Assembly: GCA_963922205.1 (NCBI GenBank)
Contig: CAWUHX010000102.1
Coordinates: 62,001 to 126,000, forward strand
Direction: 5' to 3'
From: Romanomermis culicivorax
Lineage: Eukaryota; Nematoda; Enoplea; Mermithida; Mermithidae
DNA: 64,000 nucleotides
Positions 50,801 through 59,665 of the stretch are shown here, piece by piece (position 1 is the stretch's first letter; each line of letters starts with the position of its first letter). Position numbers and translations under genes: made by a program. Under the pieces are notes generated by a model. The model worked only from the letters and a program-made list of their open reading frames with translations, had not been told where the DNA came from and ran no database searches.

Positions 50801-53741
50801 CAGAAGTGATTCACTGTACAACACTGCTTCTGCGGTCAATATTTGCATGAGCTTGCACATCAAATTGTCACAATGCCCACATGCTGCCATTGTGCATTCT
50901 CCTCTAAACCCGTAGACTTGATGTTTCACCCACAAGTCACGGTCCCAAACTTGCATGTTTGTGATGGGCACTGCTGCACTCGCTCAGGCGATGCAGGGCT
51001 GTGCAGTTGGTGGTAGTGCACGCTACCACCTACGATGTGCGCATGCTGCCATCGTGCATTCTCCTTGTAACGTACATGCTAAGGCATTGATGTAAATGTA
51101 AAATGTAAACTTTGTGATATTCATTTTCAATTATAAATTCATATCATTAATCTATCGTCTCAAGGGTGTCTGGAATTCACACCCAAACATTCCTATAAAT
51201 TTATGTGAAGCACTCTGTTTTGATCATCCCACACCCCATTGACCCAATTAAGACATACATAATTATTGGCACCTGGCCCTCGTAATGCACATGAATATAT
51301 ACAATCTGTAAGTACAATAATTCCCCCCCCCCCAGATGCGTAAACACACCTGCCCATGTAGAAAGTACAGAAATCCCGACCCAGACAGAAGATTTAGGAG
51401 GAATGCATGGAAAACTGAAAAACACATGAAAAACCAAAAACATACAGGCGCGGCAAAGCATACTGTAGAATAAAGCATGTAAGCATGGGAATTAAGAATA
51501 AATTAAAGCAAATAGGCATGGCTAAAGAAGCATACAGTAGGCAGAAACAGGTAAGCAAAGCAGCGATTGGTTAGGCAAGCTGACGGAAGCGGACCTCTCA
51601 CGATGCGAGGTCGTGGATCAAAGAACCCGTATAAAAGACAGAAAAACGCCGAAAAAGACAGATTTTATGTGGATATTATTGAGATTTTTTTGTAAATTTG
51701 GTGAAAGCATTTTATGGGGGACGTGTCGTGAGGCTAGAAGCATATTTTTATATTTTGTGTACATTGACGCAAAGAATAGTCGACGAATTGTAATTTATTA
51801 TTTTGCCATATTATCATTTGTTCCCCCCCCCCCATTTGTCCACCGTCACACCATTTTTAGGATCAAGTAAAGTATCACTAGAAACTGGTCGTTACATCCT
51901 CTGAACCTGTAGACTTGATGTTTCACGCACAAGTCAGGGAACCACACTCAGATACTTGTGACAGGCACTGCTACACTCGCTCAGGCCATGCAGGGCTGTG
52001 CAGTTGGTGGTAGTGCTCCACTACCACCTGGTGCGACATACATTACAAAATGATTATGAGCAGAGTCAGGCCATGTTCAGAAAATCTTTTCTGCAGGAAA
52101 GATTTCTGACCACATCTGTCTTGAAACTAAAGTCATGCTTTACTGTGGGCAACCAGTGATCAGATATCTCTCATATACTCATGTGTAGTTTGATCCAGCA
52201 GACTTCAAACCTTTTTGATGATTTATAGTGAATTATCGCTCTTTCTATCATGCATTCCTAGATGATATATGATGTTATCGAACATTTGGCAATGAAAACA
52301 GTGGGTTATTGTCAGGGCTGTGCACAAGAAGGGGGGGTCGGGGGAACAGCCACCCCCCCCCCATTGAGGCAGCATGCACACAGTATATCATGTAAAATCA
52401 GCATTTTCTGGGGGTATTCAGTAAAAAAATCTAGTCTGCCCCCCACGAAAAAATCCTGTGCACGTCCTGGTTATTGTAATGGGCTGGGGTATGAATTTCG
52501 GATGTGTTTTCACTGTAGTCATGATTGAAGAGTTTCCTGTCTACATGAGCAATAGAATTTGCCCACTTCAATGATTTACAGTAAACCACTATTTTTGCGA
52601 TGTAAATTTCCCTACTTATGTAGTTTTCAGCAGAATCATATGTCATACTTATAGACCTACCAATTTGTAACCTAACTTATTTAATGCTTTGCAGTTTTGT
52701 AAGAAAACCCTACAGTAAGAGTTTCGAGTAAATGCCATGAAGACAGTACTTATTTTTGTCCTCATTTTTTGATAGATTTCAAAAAGTATGGTCAACAGAA
52801 ATGGGACTGTTGACTATGTCACACAGCAGATGATTAAGACTATGGTTTCCTTCCAATGAGTGAAAGTGTGATGTTATCTCACAGCTGCAAGTCTAGCTTC
52901 AGCACATGGAAGCAAACCTTGAAAATCATAGAGCAGACAAATGCTGGGGATGGACATAGTCTATCTCATGGTAGCCAAAGTCGAAGCATTTTGTGTCAAT
53001 GCTGATTTGCATAGATGTCGTGCATAAAAGGCTTCGTTTATGTTTTAGGTCATTGTGTGTTTATTTTATTTTTGTGAAAGAAAATCGGCGGCCAGACTGG
53101 CTATATTACTATTTTTATATTATTGGTTTTATATTTGTGAAGTTAATGCCCAAATACAACATCCCCCGCCTAGACAGTTATTGATATTCTCACAGTGGGG
53201 AGATAGAACACAGGTTAGACCCCAGATTTCTGTAGAGCCACCCTGTGTGCATGTCTACATTTACAACTCAATTCTCGGCCTGACTTCTCGGTTTTGCCCA
53301 TTGATTGGAAGTTACCTGAGCTCAGAGTCTAATGAGATCATCTGCAGTTCTTTGGAATGAAAGCAGCTGATCATTTTGTTCAAATTGGGATTGACCGAAC
53401 TGCTGCAAACTATTTCTACCTAAGGTTTCGGCCTGATTAGGTGAATTAGTGAGTGACTAATTAGGTCTCTTTCAATTCTATTCATTATATATTTCTTTAT
53501 CTAACTCAAGTCCCATTTCGACACAAATATGCTTGATTTACCTTCAAAGCAAAAATTTTAACGGGGTTTTGATTATCAACCACTTCGTAAACTGCACCGA
53601 ATGCACCCTCAAAGAACAAATCTTTCCGATCAAAAATTCATTGCATCAAGCTTGCACAAAATATACTTCGCCGAGTATTTTCACCACTTTCCAACGACCG
53701 TCGAATATAGAATCAACTTCTAATTTGCGTTCTAGAGGCAT
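28417..53741 (-). CDS. Tau-tubulin-kinase-like Ser/Thr protein kinase
   Basis: CK1-superfamily kinase of the TTBK type. Eight exons join in phase: 53741-53667, 53607-53542, 46877-46603, 46422-46327, 46268-46200, 46124-46062, 46003-45928 and 28734-28417, giving 345 aa, essentially a bare kinase domain. The glycine loop [10 protein letters not shown] spans residues 23-32 and is cut by a 59 bp intron after E25. FALK gives catalytic K47. The alpha-C glutamate is in [24 protein letters not shown] is the TTBK hinge, HRDIKPANM the catalytic loop (D144, N149). The magnesium motif is DWG (166-168) in place of DFG. FRGTPWYASVSA and GRCDDIWAW match the TTBK 'FRGTVRYASVNAH...GRHDDLWS' region; the C-lobe ends with [12 protein letters not shown]. 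No tail beyond the domain, unlike vertebrate TTBK1/2; short TTBK-like kinases are known in invertebrates. HRD, Lys and Asp are all present, so activity is plausible. Confidence 0.88.
30031..30835. mobile_element. hAT-type MITE with exact 8 bp target duplication
   Basis: The element at 30039-30827 starts CAGGCTTTTTTT and ends AAAAAAAGCCTG. It is flanked on both sides by the identical octamer GAATGAAC (30031-30038 and 30828-30835). CAGG ends plus an 8 bp duplication are the hAT signature. Subterminal regions repeat GGCTCCTAAAA and AGGAGCC in both orientations, as expected of transposase-binding repeats. There is no coding capacity. It lies in the last intron of the kinase gene. Confidence 0.88.
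31080..31500. repeat. A-rich low-complexity tract
   Basis: Plus-strand A/G-rich sequence immediately left of the LTR retrotransposon, with a short (CA)n near 31430. The same style of A-rich sequence resumes at 45630 after the element, consistent with insertion into one A-rich tract. Confidence 0.5.
31525..32035 (+). repeat. 5' LTR
   Basis: 511 bp, TG...CA ended, matching 45121-45629 along its whole length. Shared landmarks are TTACTGTGGGTGCA, GGAAGGTTCTTTAAGTTTAG, GAGGTACGTGCCAAGG and CATCTAAACCCACAG. A short open frame in it is not a gene. The sequence just inside, from TGG at 32038, is where a primer binding site should be, but I cannot match it to a tRNA with confidence. Confidence 0.9.
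32051..34621 (+). pseudogene. Retrotransposon gag region (broken)
   Basis: Open stretches at 32051-32440, 32653-33018, 33019-33480, 33498-34010 and 34343-34621 lie in three frames. Interruptions are in-frame stops (for example at about 33016) and frameshifts near 32440, 33480 and 34140. The first part is a helical, charged region. The part around 33040-33140 is Arg/Ser-rich, like an SR tract. The part at 33170-34010 is helical and probably capsid-like. A degenerate CCHC-type zinc knuckle straddles a frameshift near 34135-34180 (its HATDNC end is visible), followed by a Gly/Arg-rich patch near 34260-34340. Order and composition fit a structural Gag; there is no sequence signature beyond the knuckle. 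Confidence 0.65.
34658..35390 (+). pseudogene. Retrotransposon aspartic protease region
   Basis: The active-site motif LIDTRAQ has its Asp codon at 34842-34844 and replaces the usual DTG or DSG with DTR. The distal LILGTDFL motif at about 35051-35075 is the conserved second hydrophobic-Gly block of retropepsins. The glycine-to-arginine change predicts loss of activity in this copy. The frame upstream (34658-34843) carries a short duplicated block (CATCAATGTAGAAT twice). Confidence 0.75.
35488..37158 (+). pseudogene. Reverse transcriptase and RNase H (two internal stops)
   Basis: Ty3/gypsy reverse transcriptase with the order [35 protein letters not shown], and the catalytic [10 protein letters not shown] (Asp codons at 36247 and 36250). 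The thumb block [11 protein letters not shown] follows. RNase H follows with [27 protein letters not shown] and QTDHKPLL. In-frame stops at 36793-36795 (TGA, inside RNase H) and 37006-37008 (TAA) break it. The catalytic residues of the polymerase are intact. Confidence 0.92.
37508..38802 (+). pseudogene. Retrotransposon integrase (broken)
   Basis: The zinc-binding H2C2 part ends CPVCQ near 37820 and is split by a TAA at 37721-37723. The DDE core has Asp codons at 37901 (SVDIMG) and 38078 (LLSDNGS) and Glu at 38186 ([11 protein letters not shown]). The second Asp and the Glu are 35 residues apart, the classic DD35E spacing. A frameshift just after the Glu (about 38200) moves the rest to another frame. 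The tail contains a GPY/F-like module ([17 protein letters not shown]). No chromodomain is seen. Confidence 0.9.
38803..40085. other. Non-coding spacer after integrase
   Basis: It opens with a (GT)n microsatellite at about 38822-38849 and a C10 run near 38862. The remaining 1.2 kb has no supportable open frame. It separates pol from the extra 3' module and could hold a splice acceptor or promoter for it, but I cannot identify one. Confidence 0.5.
40086..40954 (+). pseudogene. DEDD 3'-5' exonuclease-like domain in the retrotransposon
   Basis: RNase D/WRN-type exonuclease fold inferred from four motifs in order. [10 protein letters not shown] is motif I (Asp codon 40263-40265, Glu two codons on). 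[16 protein letters not shown] fits the following beta hairpin. [14 protein letters not shown] is motif II (Asp codon 40482-40484). [11 protein letters not shown] (near 40575) fits the usual '(Y/F)D...A..LL' strand. [12 protein letters not shown] is motif III (Asp codon 40802-40804). Motif I to II is 73 residues, II to III about 107, in the family range. The frame is broken by a frameshift near 40570-40590 and stops at 40763 and 40790. Exonucleases of this family degrade nucleic acid from the 3' end. Its position between pol and the LTR suggests a captured host gene. Confidence 0.68.
41084..41860 (+). pseudogene. Middle part of the retrotransposon 3' module
   Basis: Open stretches at 41084-41389 and 41361-41648, in different frames, continue the exonuclease-like region. 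The first is charged and includes [15 protein letters not shown]; the second includes [18 protein letters not shown] recognise no domain. The codon pattern and the succession of frames suggest one long decayed reading frame and not separate genes. Confidence 0.5.
41940..43996 (+). pseudogene. Retrotransposon 3' module: coiled coil plus helical domain
   Basis: One continuous reading frame (about 690 codons) interrupted only by stops near 42026, 42899, 43124 and 43505. It holds a Pro/Gln/Glu-rich region, a strong coiled-coil candidate near 42478-42620 ([19 protein letters not shown], then [18 protein letters not shown]), a Ser/Thr-rich linker, and a helical domain from about 43300 on ([20 protein letters not shown], later [15 protein letters not shown]). 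I cannot name the family. Linker, coiled coil and helical domain in a row resemble a structural protein such as a second Gag-like product, but this is a guess from layout only. Confidence 0.5.
43997..44378 (+). pseudogene. Gly/Gln/Arg-rich tail of the 3' module
   Basis: After a frameshift near 43995 the sequence encodes a Gln/Ser/Gly-rich stretch ([16 protein letters not shown]). Another shift near 44230 leads to Gly/Arg patches such as [10 protein letters not shown] close to 44340. RGG- or GQ-rich tails are common on nucleic-acid-binding proteins. It is the end of the decayed module. Confidence 0.45.
44379..45107. other. Non-coding leader to the 3' LTR
   Basis: No supportable frame. A short open frame on the minus strand at 44671-45012 has no motif. 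Confidence 0.45.
45108..45120 (+). other. Candidate polypurine tract
   Basis: GAGGGCTGAGGGA directly abuts the 3' LTR. It is purine-rich with single C and T interruptions, in the position where plus-strand priming occurs in LTR elements. Confidence 0.5.
45121..45629 (+). repeat. 3' LTR
   Basis: 509 bp copy of the 5' LTR, starting TGTAGGGGTTACTG and ending AGCCTAACA. Substitutions are spread along it and the length differs by only a few bases. Confidence 0.9.
48890..49045 (-). other. Exon-like frame inside the TIR element
   Basis: After a good acceptor (TTACATTGCAG) the minus strand stays open for about 52 codons to a TGA. It includes [20 protein letters not shown] and [19 protein letters not shown]. 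The residue mix (charged, helical, with Trp) looks like real protein and not A/T noise. It could be the last exon of a transposon protein or of a captured gene. I do not recognise the family, and its phase does not join simply to the frame at 49590-49690. Confidence 0.35.
49590..49690 (-). other. Second exon-like frame inside the TIR element
   Basis: The minus strand encodes [19 protein letters not shown] and [16 protein letters not shown] before a GTAAAA donor-like site. Composition is protein-like. No family recognised; upstream parts not found. Confidence 0.3.
50905..51030 (+). repeat. Direct repeat, second copy at 51904-52040
   Basis: Both copies share GTAGACTTGATGTTTCAC, GCACTGCTNCACTCGCTCAGG, CATGCAGGGCTGTGCAGTTG and GTGGTAGTGC. 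The 'TGTGCAGTTGGTGGTAGTGC' block slightly resembles a tRNA D-arm (pol III A box), so a SINE origin is possible. They lie 1 kb apart in kinase intron 2, on either side of the repeat and SINE-like segment at 51110-51630. Confidence 0.55.
51110..51260 (-). repeat. Inverted copy of the 1180-1330 repeat
   Basis: Reverse complement of 1180-1330, including TATCGTCTCAAGGGTGTCTG and CCCATTGACCCAATTAAGAC. See that entry. Confidence 0.65.
51548..51632 (+). repeat. Possible tRNA-derived SINE head
   Basis: GCGATTGGTTAGGCAAGC resembles a tRNA D-arm/A box. GAGGTCGTGGATCAAAGAAC, about 45 nt on, resembles a T-arm/B box, with GGACCTC...GAGGTC pairing between them. The acceptor stem does not pair well and the B box is off consensus, so this is a tRNA-related SINE candidate and not a tRNA gene. 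Confidence 0.3.
51633..53541. other. Kinase intron 2, distal part
   Basis: Apart from the direct repeat at 51904-52040 and G/C runs near 52330-52370, I see no exon or named element. Short open frames on both strands lack motifs. Confidence 0.4.
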
Positions 53742-54049
53742 GGATTAGTATTGAAAAGTTATAAAACGGCACATGTATGATAAATGGTAGAACAACGTTT
53801 TGTAAAATAATACACGTGTTCAGTGATGCTCTCAATCTTTGTAAGATTCCAGGTAGATGCCGCTGAAGGATTTGACATTTTTGACAGCACCTAGAGGACT
53901 TTACTTGATGCTCATCAATGTGAAACCTCAAAACCAGATGATATCGAGACAAATACCTGGCGTCAGCCTGCACTATTCTGTCAATATTAGAAGCTAGTAC
54001 CTATGCGTTACTGTAACCAGCAACTTTTAACTTGAAGTGTCAGTCTACT

Positions 54050-54240
54050 ATAGATGCGTATGGAGAACTGAATTTTCCGCAATATTGTTTCCTCCATCAC
54101 CGTTTTTTTCCTCAATGGGGTCTTTTGAGGAAAAAAATTTCGGAATGAGGAGAAAAATTTTGGGTATGGTTCTCATTGTGGAAAAAATTTTGGGAAATTC
54201 AAAACCGAGAAGATGCGTTTTAGTGGACTTCAAATGTCAA
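54050..54240 (+). repeat. Dispersed repeat, family A copy
   Basis: Resembles 61-210 of the window: GAATGAGGANAAAAATTT, GGTTCTCATTGTNGAAAAAA and AAAATTTTGGG occur in order. It lies just upstream of the kinase start codon (53741). Confidence 0.6.
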
Positions 54241-54588
54241 AATCTCAAAATTTTGACCGGCGCGAGCGACGAAATGGGTATAATCTTAACTATTTTCTAT
54301 TAGGCGCGGTCGTTAGCATACTTAATTCGACTTACTAATTATTACTCAACAGTTCCTATCAATCAAGTCAGCTCGTTTCATTTTCTAATCGTTCACAGTC
54401 AATTACAATTATGTCGCCCAAAATTGAGATTTTTCATCAATTTTTTCAATTTTTTCTCTCGATGCTTGGAATTTTTAAATGTTTGCAGCTAAACTTTTGC
54501 GTTAATTGAAGATGGAAATTGAAGAAATCATTCTAGACTGCGATTTTTAGAACTTCTGTTCATGAATATCTGTTGGAGAGATTTATTT

Positions 54589-54762
54589 TCCAGCGTTTTA
54601 GAGTATAAAAACCCGAAAATTTTTCCGGCGCTCCGCGCCGGAATTTGGAAAAATTTCACTCATCAGTTTTGATTTTTACTTTTTTCTCAACGTTGTGAAG
54701 GTTCATTTTCCAGCATTTTAGAAAGTGAAAATCCAAAAATTTTTCGGCGCTCCGCGCCGGAC
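54589..54762. repeat. Two copies of a GC hairpin module
   Basis: CCGGCGCTCCGCGCCGG (54625-54641) is a 7 bp perfect stem with a 3 nt loop. A nearly identical copy lies at 54745-54760. Both are preceded by CAGCNTTTTAGAG and AAAATTTTT blocks. The module repeats at about 120 bp spacing in otherwise AT-rich DNA. Similar GGCGCTTCGC or GGCGCATAGCGC text appears at 56222 and 56515. Confidence 0.6.
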
Positions 54763-54884
54763 CAAGAACAAATAAAATTAGATGATTTTAATCGGAAGCA
54801 CAGAAATGTTATAGCGGATGATAAATTCCTGAAAACTCTATCGTTGACATGCTTCACTCGCTCCTGCAGAACACAATATATTCT

Positions 54885-55400
54885 TCATGAGCTCACGTAC
54901 CTGTACTTTTGGGGGACCCCCCCCCCCCGACCATACCTGTACTTGGGGGGGGGGGGGGTTGGGGGGGGACCCCCCCCCCAACTCGGCCAACCCTATACCC
55001 AAAATCATTTTCCCCCCCCCCAACCCCCCCCCCAGTTTGGAAAAAAAAAATTTTTTTTTTTCAAAAAAAGTGTATGTTTTTTGGCCTTTTTTGGGAAAAA
55101 TTTTCGACTTTTTCCGTACCCCCCCCCCCCCCCCCCCCCCCAAATTTCGGATTTAACCCCCCCCCCAAACTGGTCGGAGGTCTTACAGGTATGCCCCCGA
55201 CTCGGCCAACCCTGTACCCAAAATCATCCAACCAACCCCCAACCCCCCGCCCAGTTTGGAAAAAATTAAAAAAATTTGCCAAAAAGTGTATGTTTTTTGG
55301 CTTTTTTTAGGAAAAATTTCGACTTTTTTCTACCCTCCCCCAAATTGTGGATTTTCCCCCCCCCCCCTCCCCAACTGGTCGGAGGTCTTACAAGGTATGA
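54885..55400 (+). repeat. Tandem ~205 bp C/G-run repeat
   Basis: Two units (about 54975-55195 and 55196-55400). Each has ACTCGGCCAACCCTATACCC, a C run, CCCAGTTTGGAAAAAA, TGTATGTTTTTTGGC, GGGAAAAATTTTCGACTTTT, another C run, then AACTGGTCGGAGGTCTTACA. Further diverged units lie at 56530-57140 and 58250-58445. Large proline- or glycine-rich open frames on both strands are made by the homopolymer runs and are not genes. Confidence 0.75.
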
Positions 55401-55640
55401 CTCCGGAAAAAAATTTTAGGTCGGCTTCTTATGTGGAAAAAATCTTCGAGCAAAAAAAATCGGTGTCCTCCATCCTCCCCCCAGATAAAGGGGTCAAAAT
55501 TTTTTCCCAAATTTTTCTCCAAGTCGTATTTTCGCAGAAAAATGCTCTTAGACGTTTTATTTTCAAGTGTTTTTGAGCTTTTCCAAACCTTCTGGTGTTT
55601 TTAGAGCCGTTAATTCATCAAAAGTATCAAAAATCGATTT
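55401..55640 (+). repeat. Family A copy joined to the C/G-run repeat
   Basis: TTAGACGTTTTATTTTCAAG and GTTTTTAGAGCCGTT match 305-365. The same neighbour order suggests that the C/G-run unit and family A belong to one larger element. Confidence 0.5.
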
Positions 55641-56529
55641 TTCAAGGTATCTTGGGGGCTCGGTTAGTTCTGTTACGCATAGTAACCTGCGCTCCCTATT
55701 ACTTGCAGCGTGATTTACTGTGATCATTTTTCGCCTATCGTCGCATCTTTAATATGGTTCTTTTCGCGTTTTGTTTACTATTAGTAATAATTTTGTATTT
55801 TTTTTCTTGTAATTACCGCTCAAATTATATTTATTTCCAGTGACTGTCATCGTTCTTTCTAATGCAAGTAATAAATTCATCATTCATTCATTCAAAATTG
55901 AGGAAAAATTGAAATTTTCGCGTTTGAAGTCTAATCTACAAGCGTTGTGTAACAAAGTTCTCAGCAAACTATCCAAGAGCATAATGACTTTGAACATACA
56001 TGTAATTGGGGGGGGGAAGTGCTATGGGAACCCCCAGAAATCGTCGACCATATGGCTAGCCATTGGGCGACCCGCTCCCAGGATTTTCCAATCCTATGCT
56101 AGCCATATGATAGCCCTAGGAACCCCCCATACTTTTGGTCGGAAAAATACTGAAAAATGTTAATTTTTTGATGAAAAATGTCAATTTTTGAACAAAAAAT
56201 GGTCAAAAAATGTGAATTTTCTGGGCGCTTCGCACCATGAATACATTTTTTCAGTCTTTTTAGAAAAAAAATCACTATTTTTTCAACTATTTTTCGGTTT
56301 TTTTTTCGTGGAAAAATCGATTTTTTTTTCTCTGAGAGACCCCTCCCCCAAAATTTTGGGAATTACTGACCCCCGGCCCCAAAAAAAGTCTTCCAACCCC
56401 CACCCCCAGACCTCAGGGCTCCATAACATGTATGACTTTGAATTATATGAGAAATCGATGGTTGAATCCACCATGATGACAAGTGAGAGATCAAAAAAGG
56501 TGTTAATCTTTCAGGCGCATAGCGCTGGA

Positions 56530-57140
56530 AAACTTTTCTTAGGTATACCTGTAATTCCGTTGGGGGGACCCTTACCTCCAACTTGGTCGAATCCTATATC
56601 AAAATGTTGGGACCCCCATCTCCAATATTGGCCAACCCTATTCCCAACCCCTCCCCCGCATACCTGTATGATGTCCGACCATTTGGGGGAGGGTAAACCC
56701 AAAAATTTTGGTGTGGGGGGTCCGACATTTCTAAGGTTTTGGGGAGGGGTGTCGAAAAAAACCCCAAAAAGTCGGAAAAATTTCGAAAATTTTCCCAGAA
56801 AAGGCCACAAAAAGCCACTTTTTATCCTGTTTTTTCCCATTGTTTTCCGGTTTTGGGGGGTTGGGGTTAGGGTTGACCAGTTGGGGGTGGGGATCCCCAC
56901 ATTTGGGATAGGGTTCAACCAAGGTTCTGGGTGAGGTTCCTCCCCCCAATTACAGGTATGCCCCTTTCAAAATCGAAAAAATAAGGAAAAAAAATTTTTT
57001 TGTGGGAATTTTCGAAATTTTTTGACCATTTGAGGTTTTTTCGACTCTCTCCCCAAAACATTGGAAATGTTGAGACCCCAACCCAAAATTTTGGATTTAC
57101 CCTCCTCCCTAGGTCTCGACTGGTCGGACGTCTTACAGGT
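56530..57140 (+). repeat. Diverged C/G-run repeat units
   Basis: Shares TATTCCCAACCC, AATTTTCCCAGAAAAGGCCA, CAGTTGGGGGTGGGG and GGTCGGACGTCTTACAGGTAT with the units at 54885-55400 and the fragment at 4690-4800. The 248-codon plus-strand frame at 56188-56934 is low complexity from this repeat. Confidence 0.6.
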
Positions 57141-58098
57141 ATATTTTTAGGTACTTATTGACTTTCTGCGACGTTGGAAAATGAATTTTCGAACATTTAT
57201 TTCAAGAATTGGGTTCGAATTTTCTGTTAAAAAGCCGGTATTTTCTAGAAATTTATTGTTCAAAAATTTTTAAAACCAATAATTTGTTCGTAGACTTTCA
57301 TGAACTTGGCCAAAAAGATGTGGGTAAGAAGAGTTGAAATTTCCATAAACAGAATTTTTTCACCAGTCTGTTCCCTTCAAATTATGGTCCAAACTGGCAT
57401 TTTTGAACTCCTCAAGATGCCAGCTATCCAGATCAGTTCGAAAATCCAGGCACTCATGGCATTCAGAAACTCATTTGCGTGAAATCTACACACATCTCAC
57501 ATTAGTCCTCGTCACTACACAAAAATCCTACCTACTTCAAGAAATCGAACCTGGTCCACCAGCCTATGGACATAACGCGTTTGCCACTACACAATTTCAA
57601 CAGGAAAGTATAAACACTACACTATATTCCTTTAAGACCCTTGATACTATTTTAACTAACAACCTAATTTGGAAGAGCCTCAACAGTGCTGCGCCCTTCA
57701 ATCCCAGCTGCTGTACCCTAAACCTAAGCCTAAGGAAAATTTTAAAGGAAAAATGAATGTCCACTCACTATCACAGAAAATCCATGCTCAAAATTAACAA
57801 ACAACTCATATACAATAGATAGGCTAAAGGCCGGGAACCGACTTATAAAATTTAGCCAAATCTTGAAATTGAAATCTAAAATGTACCAAGATGCATATTT
57901 TCCATATCCCATCCCCAAAAATTTTCTTCTCCGAATGGCAAAGTGCCTAAAATTTTTTTCCCTTGTCCGAATTTTTTCCCCAAAAAGCATGATTTGGGGA
58001 AAAACAGTGCTGGGAAACTCACTGTTTTTCGCCAAATCGGCATACCTGTAATTGGGGGGAGTGCATGCCGCATACCAGACAACCCCATAGGGAACGGT
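57141..58098. other. Unassigned sequence
   Basis: A 117-codon plus-strand frame at 57403-57756 lacks any motif. From about 58030, ACCTGTAATTGGGGGG-type ends of the C/G-run family begin again. Confidence 0.4.
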
Positions 58099-58253
58099 AT
58101 GAGGGGGTATTACCCCCACCTAAAGTCCTAAATATTGATCACTGGATGCCTACTTTTAAGACAAAATGCAGTCATTGGTGGACATTAGCTACACTACCCT
58201 TGCAAATTTTCAACTTTACCCCTACCTAGAAAATCCGACCTTGGGAACCTATG
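58099..58253 (+). repeat. Direct repeat, second copy at 62508-62660
   Basis: Shared blocks: CCTAAAGTCCTAAA, GCTACACTACCCT, TTTTCAACTTTACCCCT and AAAATCNGACC, in the same order and orientation 4.4 kb apart. The second copy starts exactly at the right edge of the N gap. Confidence 0.7.
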
Positions 58254-58445
58254 CCACTTACCTGTAATTGGGGGGGGGTTGAGGGCCCCAACTCGGCCAA
58301 CCATATCCCCAAGCCCCCCCCCAGACTAGAAAAAATTGGCAAAAAAATGATTTTTTTGGGAAAAATTTTGACTTTTTTCGATGCCCTTCCCAAAATTTCG
58401 TGTCCTACCCCCCCTCTCCCCAACTGTCGGACCTCTTACAGGTAT
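58250..58445 (+). repeat. C/G-run repeat unit
   Basis: Contains CCAACTCGGCCAACC, GGGAAAAATTTTGACTTTTT and CTCTTACAGGTATGG in the family order; single unit. Confidence 0.65.
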
Positions 58446-59008
58446 GGGGGATGGCTCGTGTGGGGGGCACCCAACTTGTTTTTTCATCTTTTTTCATTTT
58501 TCATTGATGCTTTCTTCAGAAAATTTCATTTCCGATTTACAACTAGTGATCGTACGCGGTCAACATCCCTGAAAGAAATACCAGGGATCCCCGGATTTTC
58601 GTCCCCATCCCCATCCCCGATCTAAAGAAGTGATCGGGGACTGGGGAATTTTTATACGGTTTTTATACGTCTCAGCACATCATGTTGCTTTCACCTAAAG
58701 TAATGCAACTATACATCAATTTATAAATATGTAATTTGTGCAAAAAAAAGTTTGAGCAACGGTCGGCATCTACATCTATATTATAATATTCTGTGCTGGT
58801 GGGCTGCTGCCTGCTCGATGAAATAATAGGGGACATGCATAGAATATACCTATGCTTAAAATAACATATTGAAGGTGGTGTATTTAGGCAGATTTCAATT
58901 GTCCGAGGTCTGTTTAGTTTTTTGCATTGGATAAACTAATGTCTACTTCGTATACTAGGTATTGATGTCACTAACTTTTGGTGTGACTATTCTTCATTCA
59001 TCCTTAAC

Positions 59009-59190
59009 TGGGGGTGAGGTATAGGGAGCCAGACCTTGAATGAGATGGATTGAGTTCTAGTAATGTCATCTGTGATGACCTGCTTGGCACGATTATTCTC
59101 CAGCTGGCGCCGGCGGTGATATAGGGGGCCAGACCTCGGATGGGATGAATAGAGTTCTATACTCATGTCATCTGTGATGACCTGCTGTTT
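59009..59190 (+). repeat. Two tandem ~95 bp units
   Basis: GGTGAGGTATAGGGAGCCAG...GAGTTCTAGTAATGTCATCT...GATGACCTGCTTG is followed by GGTGATATAGGGGGCCAGAC...GAGTTCTATACTCATGTCAT...GATGACCTGCTG. Non-coding. Confidence 0.65.
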
Positions 59191-59544
59191 GAAAATCGAT
59201 TGATGTCGGGATTATAGGGCCTAAGGAGTGGTACTCGAGTTTTTCCTGATGATAATCAGACATTTTATAACAGCTCCGATTTATTCAATCTTTGATCAGT
59301 TGAGCTGAAATTTGGTTGAAAAGATTTCTGTTTATCAAAATTTCCTGCTGAAGTTTATTGAGAATTCGCAAAACCCATTAATGGAGAATTTTTGTGCAGG
59401 AGGTCGCAGTTGAATGCCCATTTTCAGGCAAAAGTAGCCAATTTTTTTCAACTTTGAGGTGAAATACTATTTTTGGCTATTCTGACAATTTCGAAGGGAA
59501 TCATGGATATTATTAATCAACCAATGAATGGTACTATACCCATT

Positions 59545-59665
59545 AGAGATGTATCAGGTACCCAGACCCAAAATGAGACCCGAAATTACCCGACCATTTT
59601 GTTGGACCCAGACCCGATATTCTCAAATTTTGGACACGGACCTGGACCCGAAATTTTTAAAATTT
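59545..59665 (+). repeat. GACCCG repeat, inverted copy at 62828-62936
   Basis: Starts AGAGATGTATCAGG and runs on through GAGACCCGAAATTACCCGAC and CCCGATATTCTCAAA. The same text in reverse complement ends at about 62936. They may be the TIRs of a 3.4 kb element, or simply two copies of one short repeat. Confidence 0.65.

Noticed and set aside
51548-51632. A functional tRNA gene
   Set aside because: The acceptor stem does not pair and the T-arm is off consensus; at best a SINE head.
54838-56950. Several long proline-, glycine- or phenylalanine-rich frames on both strands (up to 248 codons)
   Set aside because: All are produced by C, G, A and T homopolymer runs of the tandem repeat family and are open in several frames at once.
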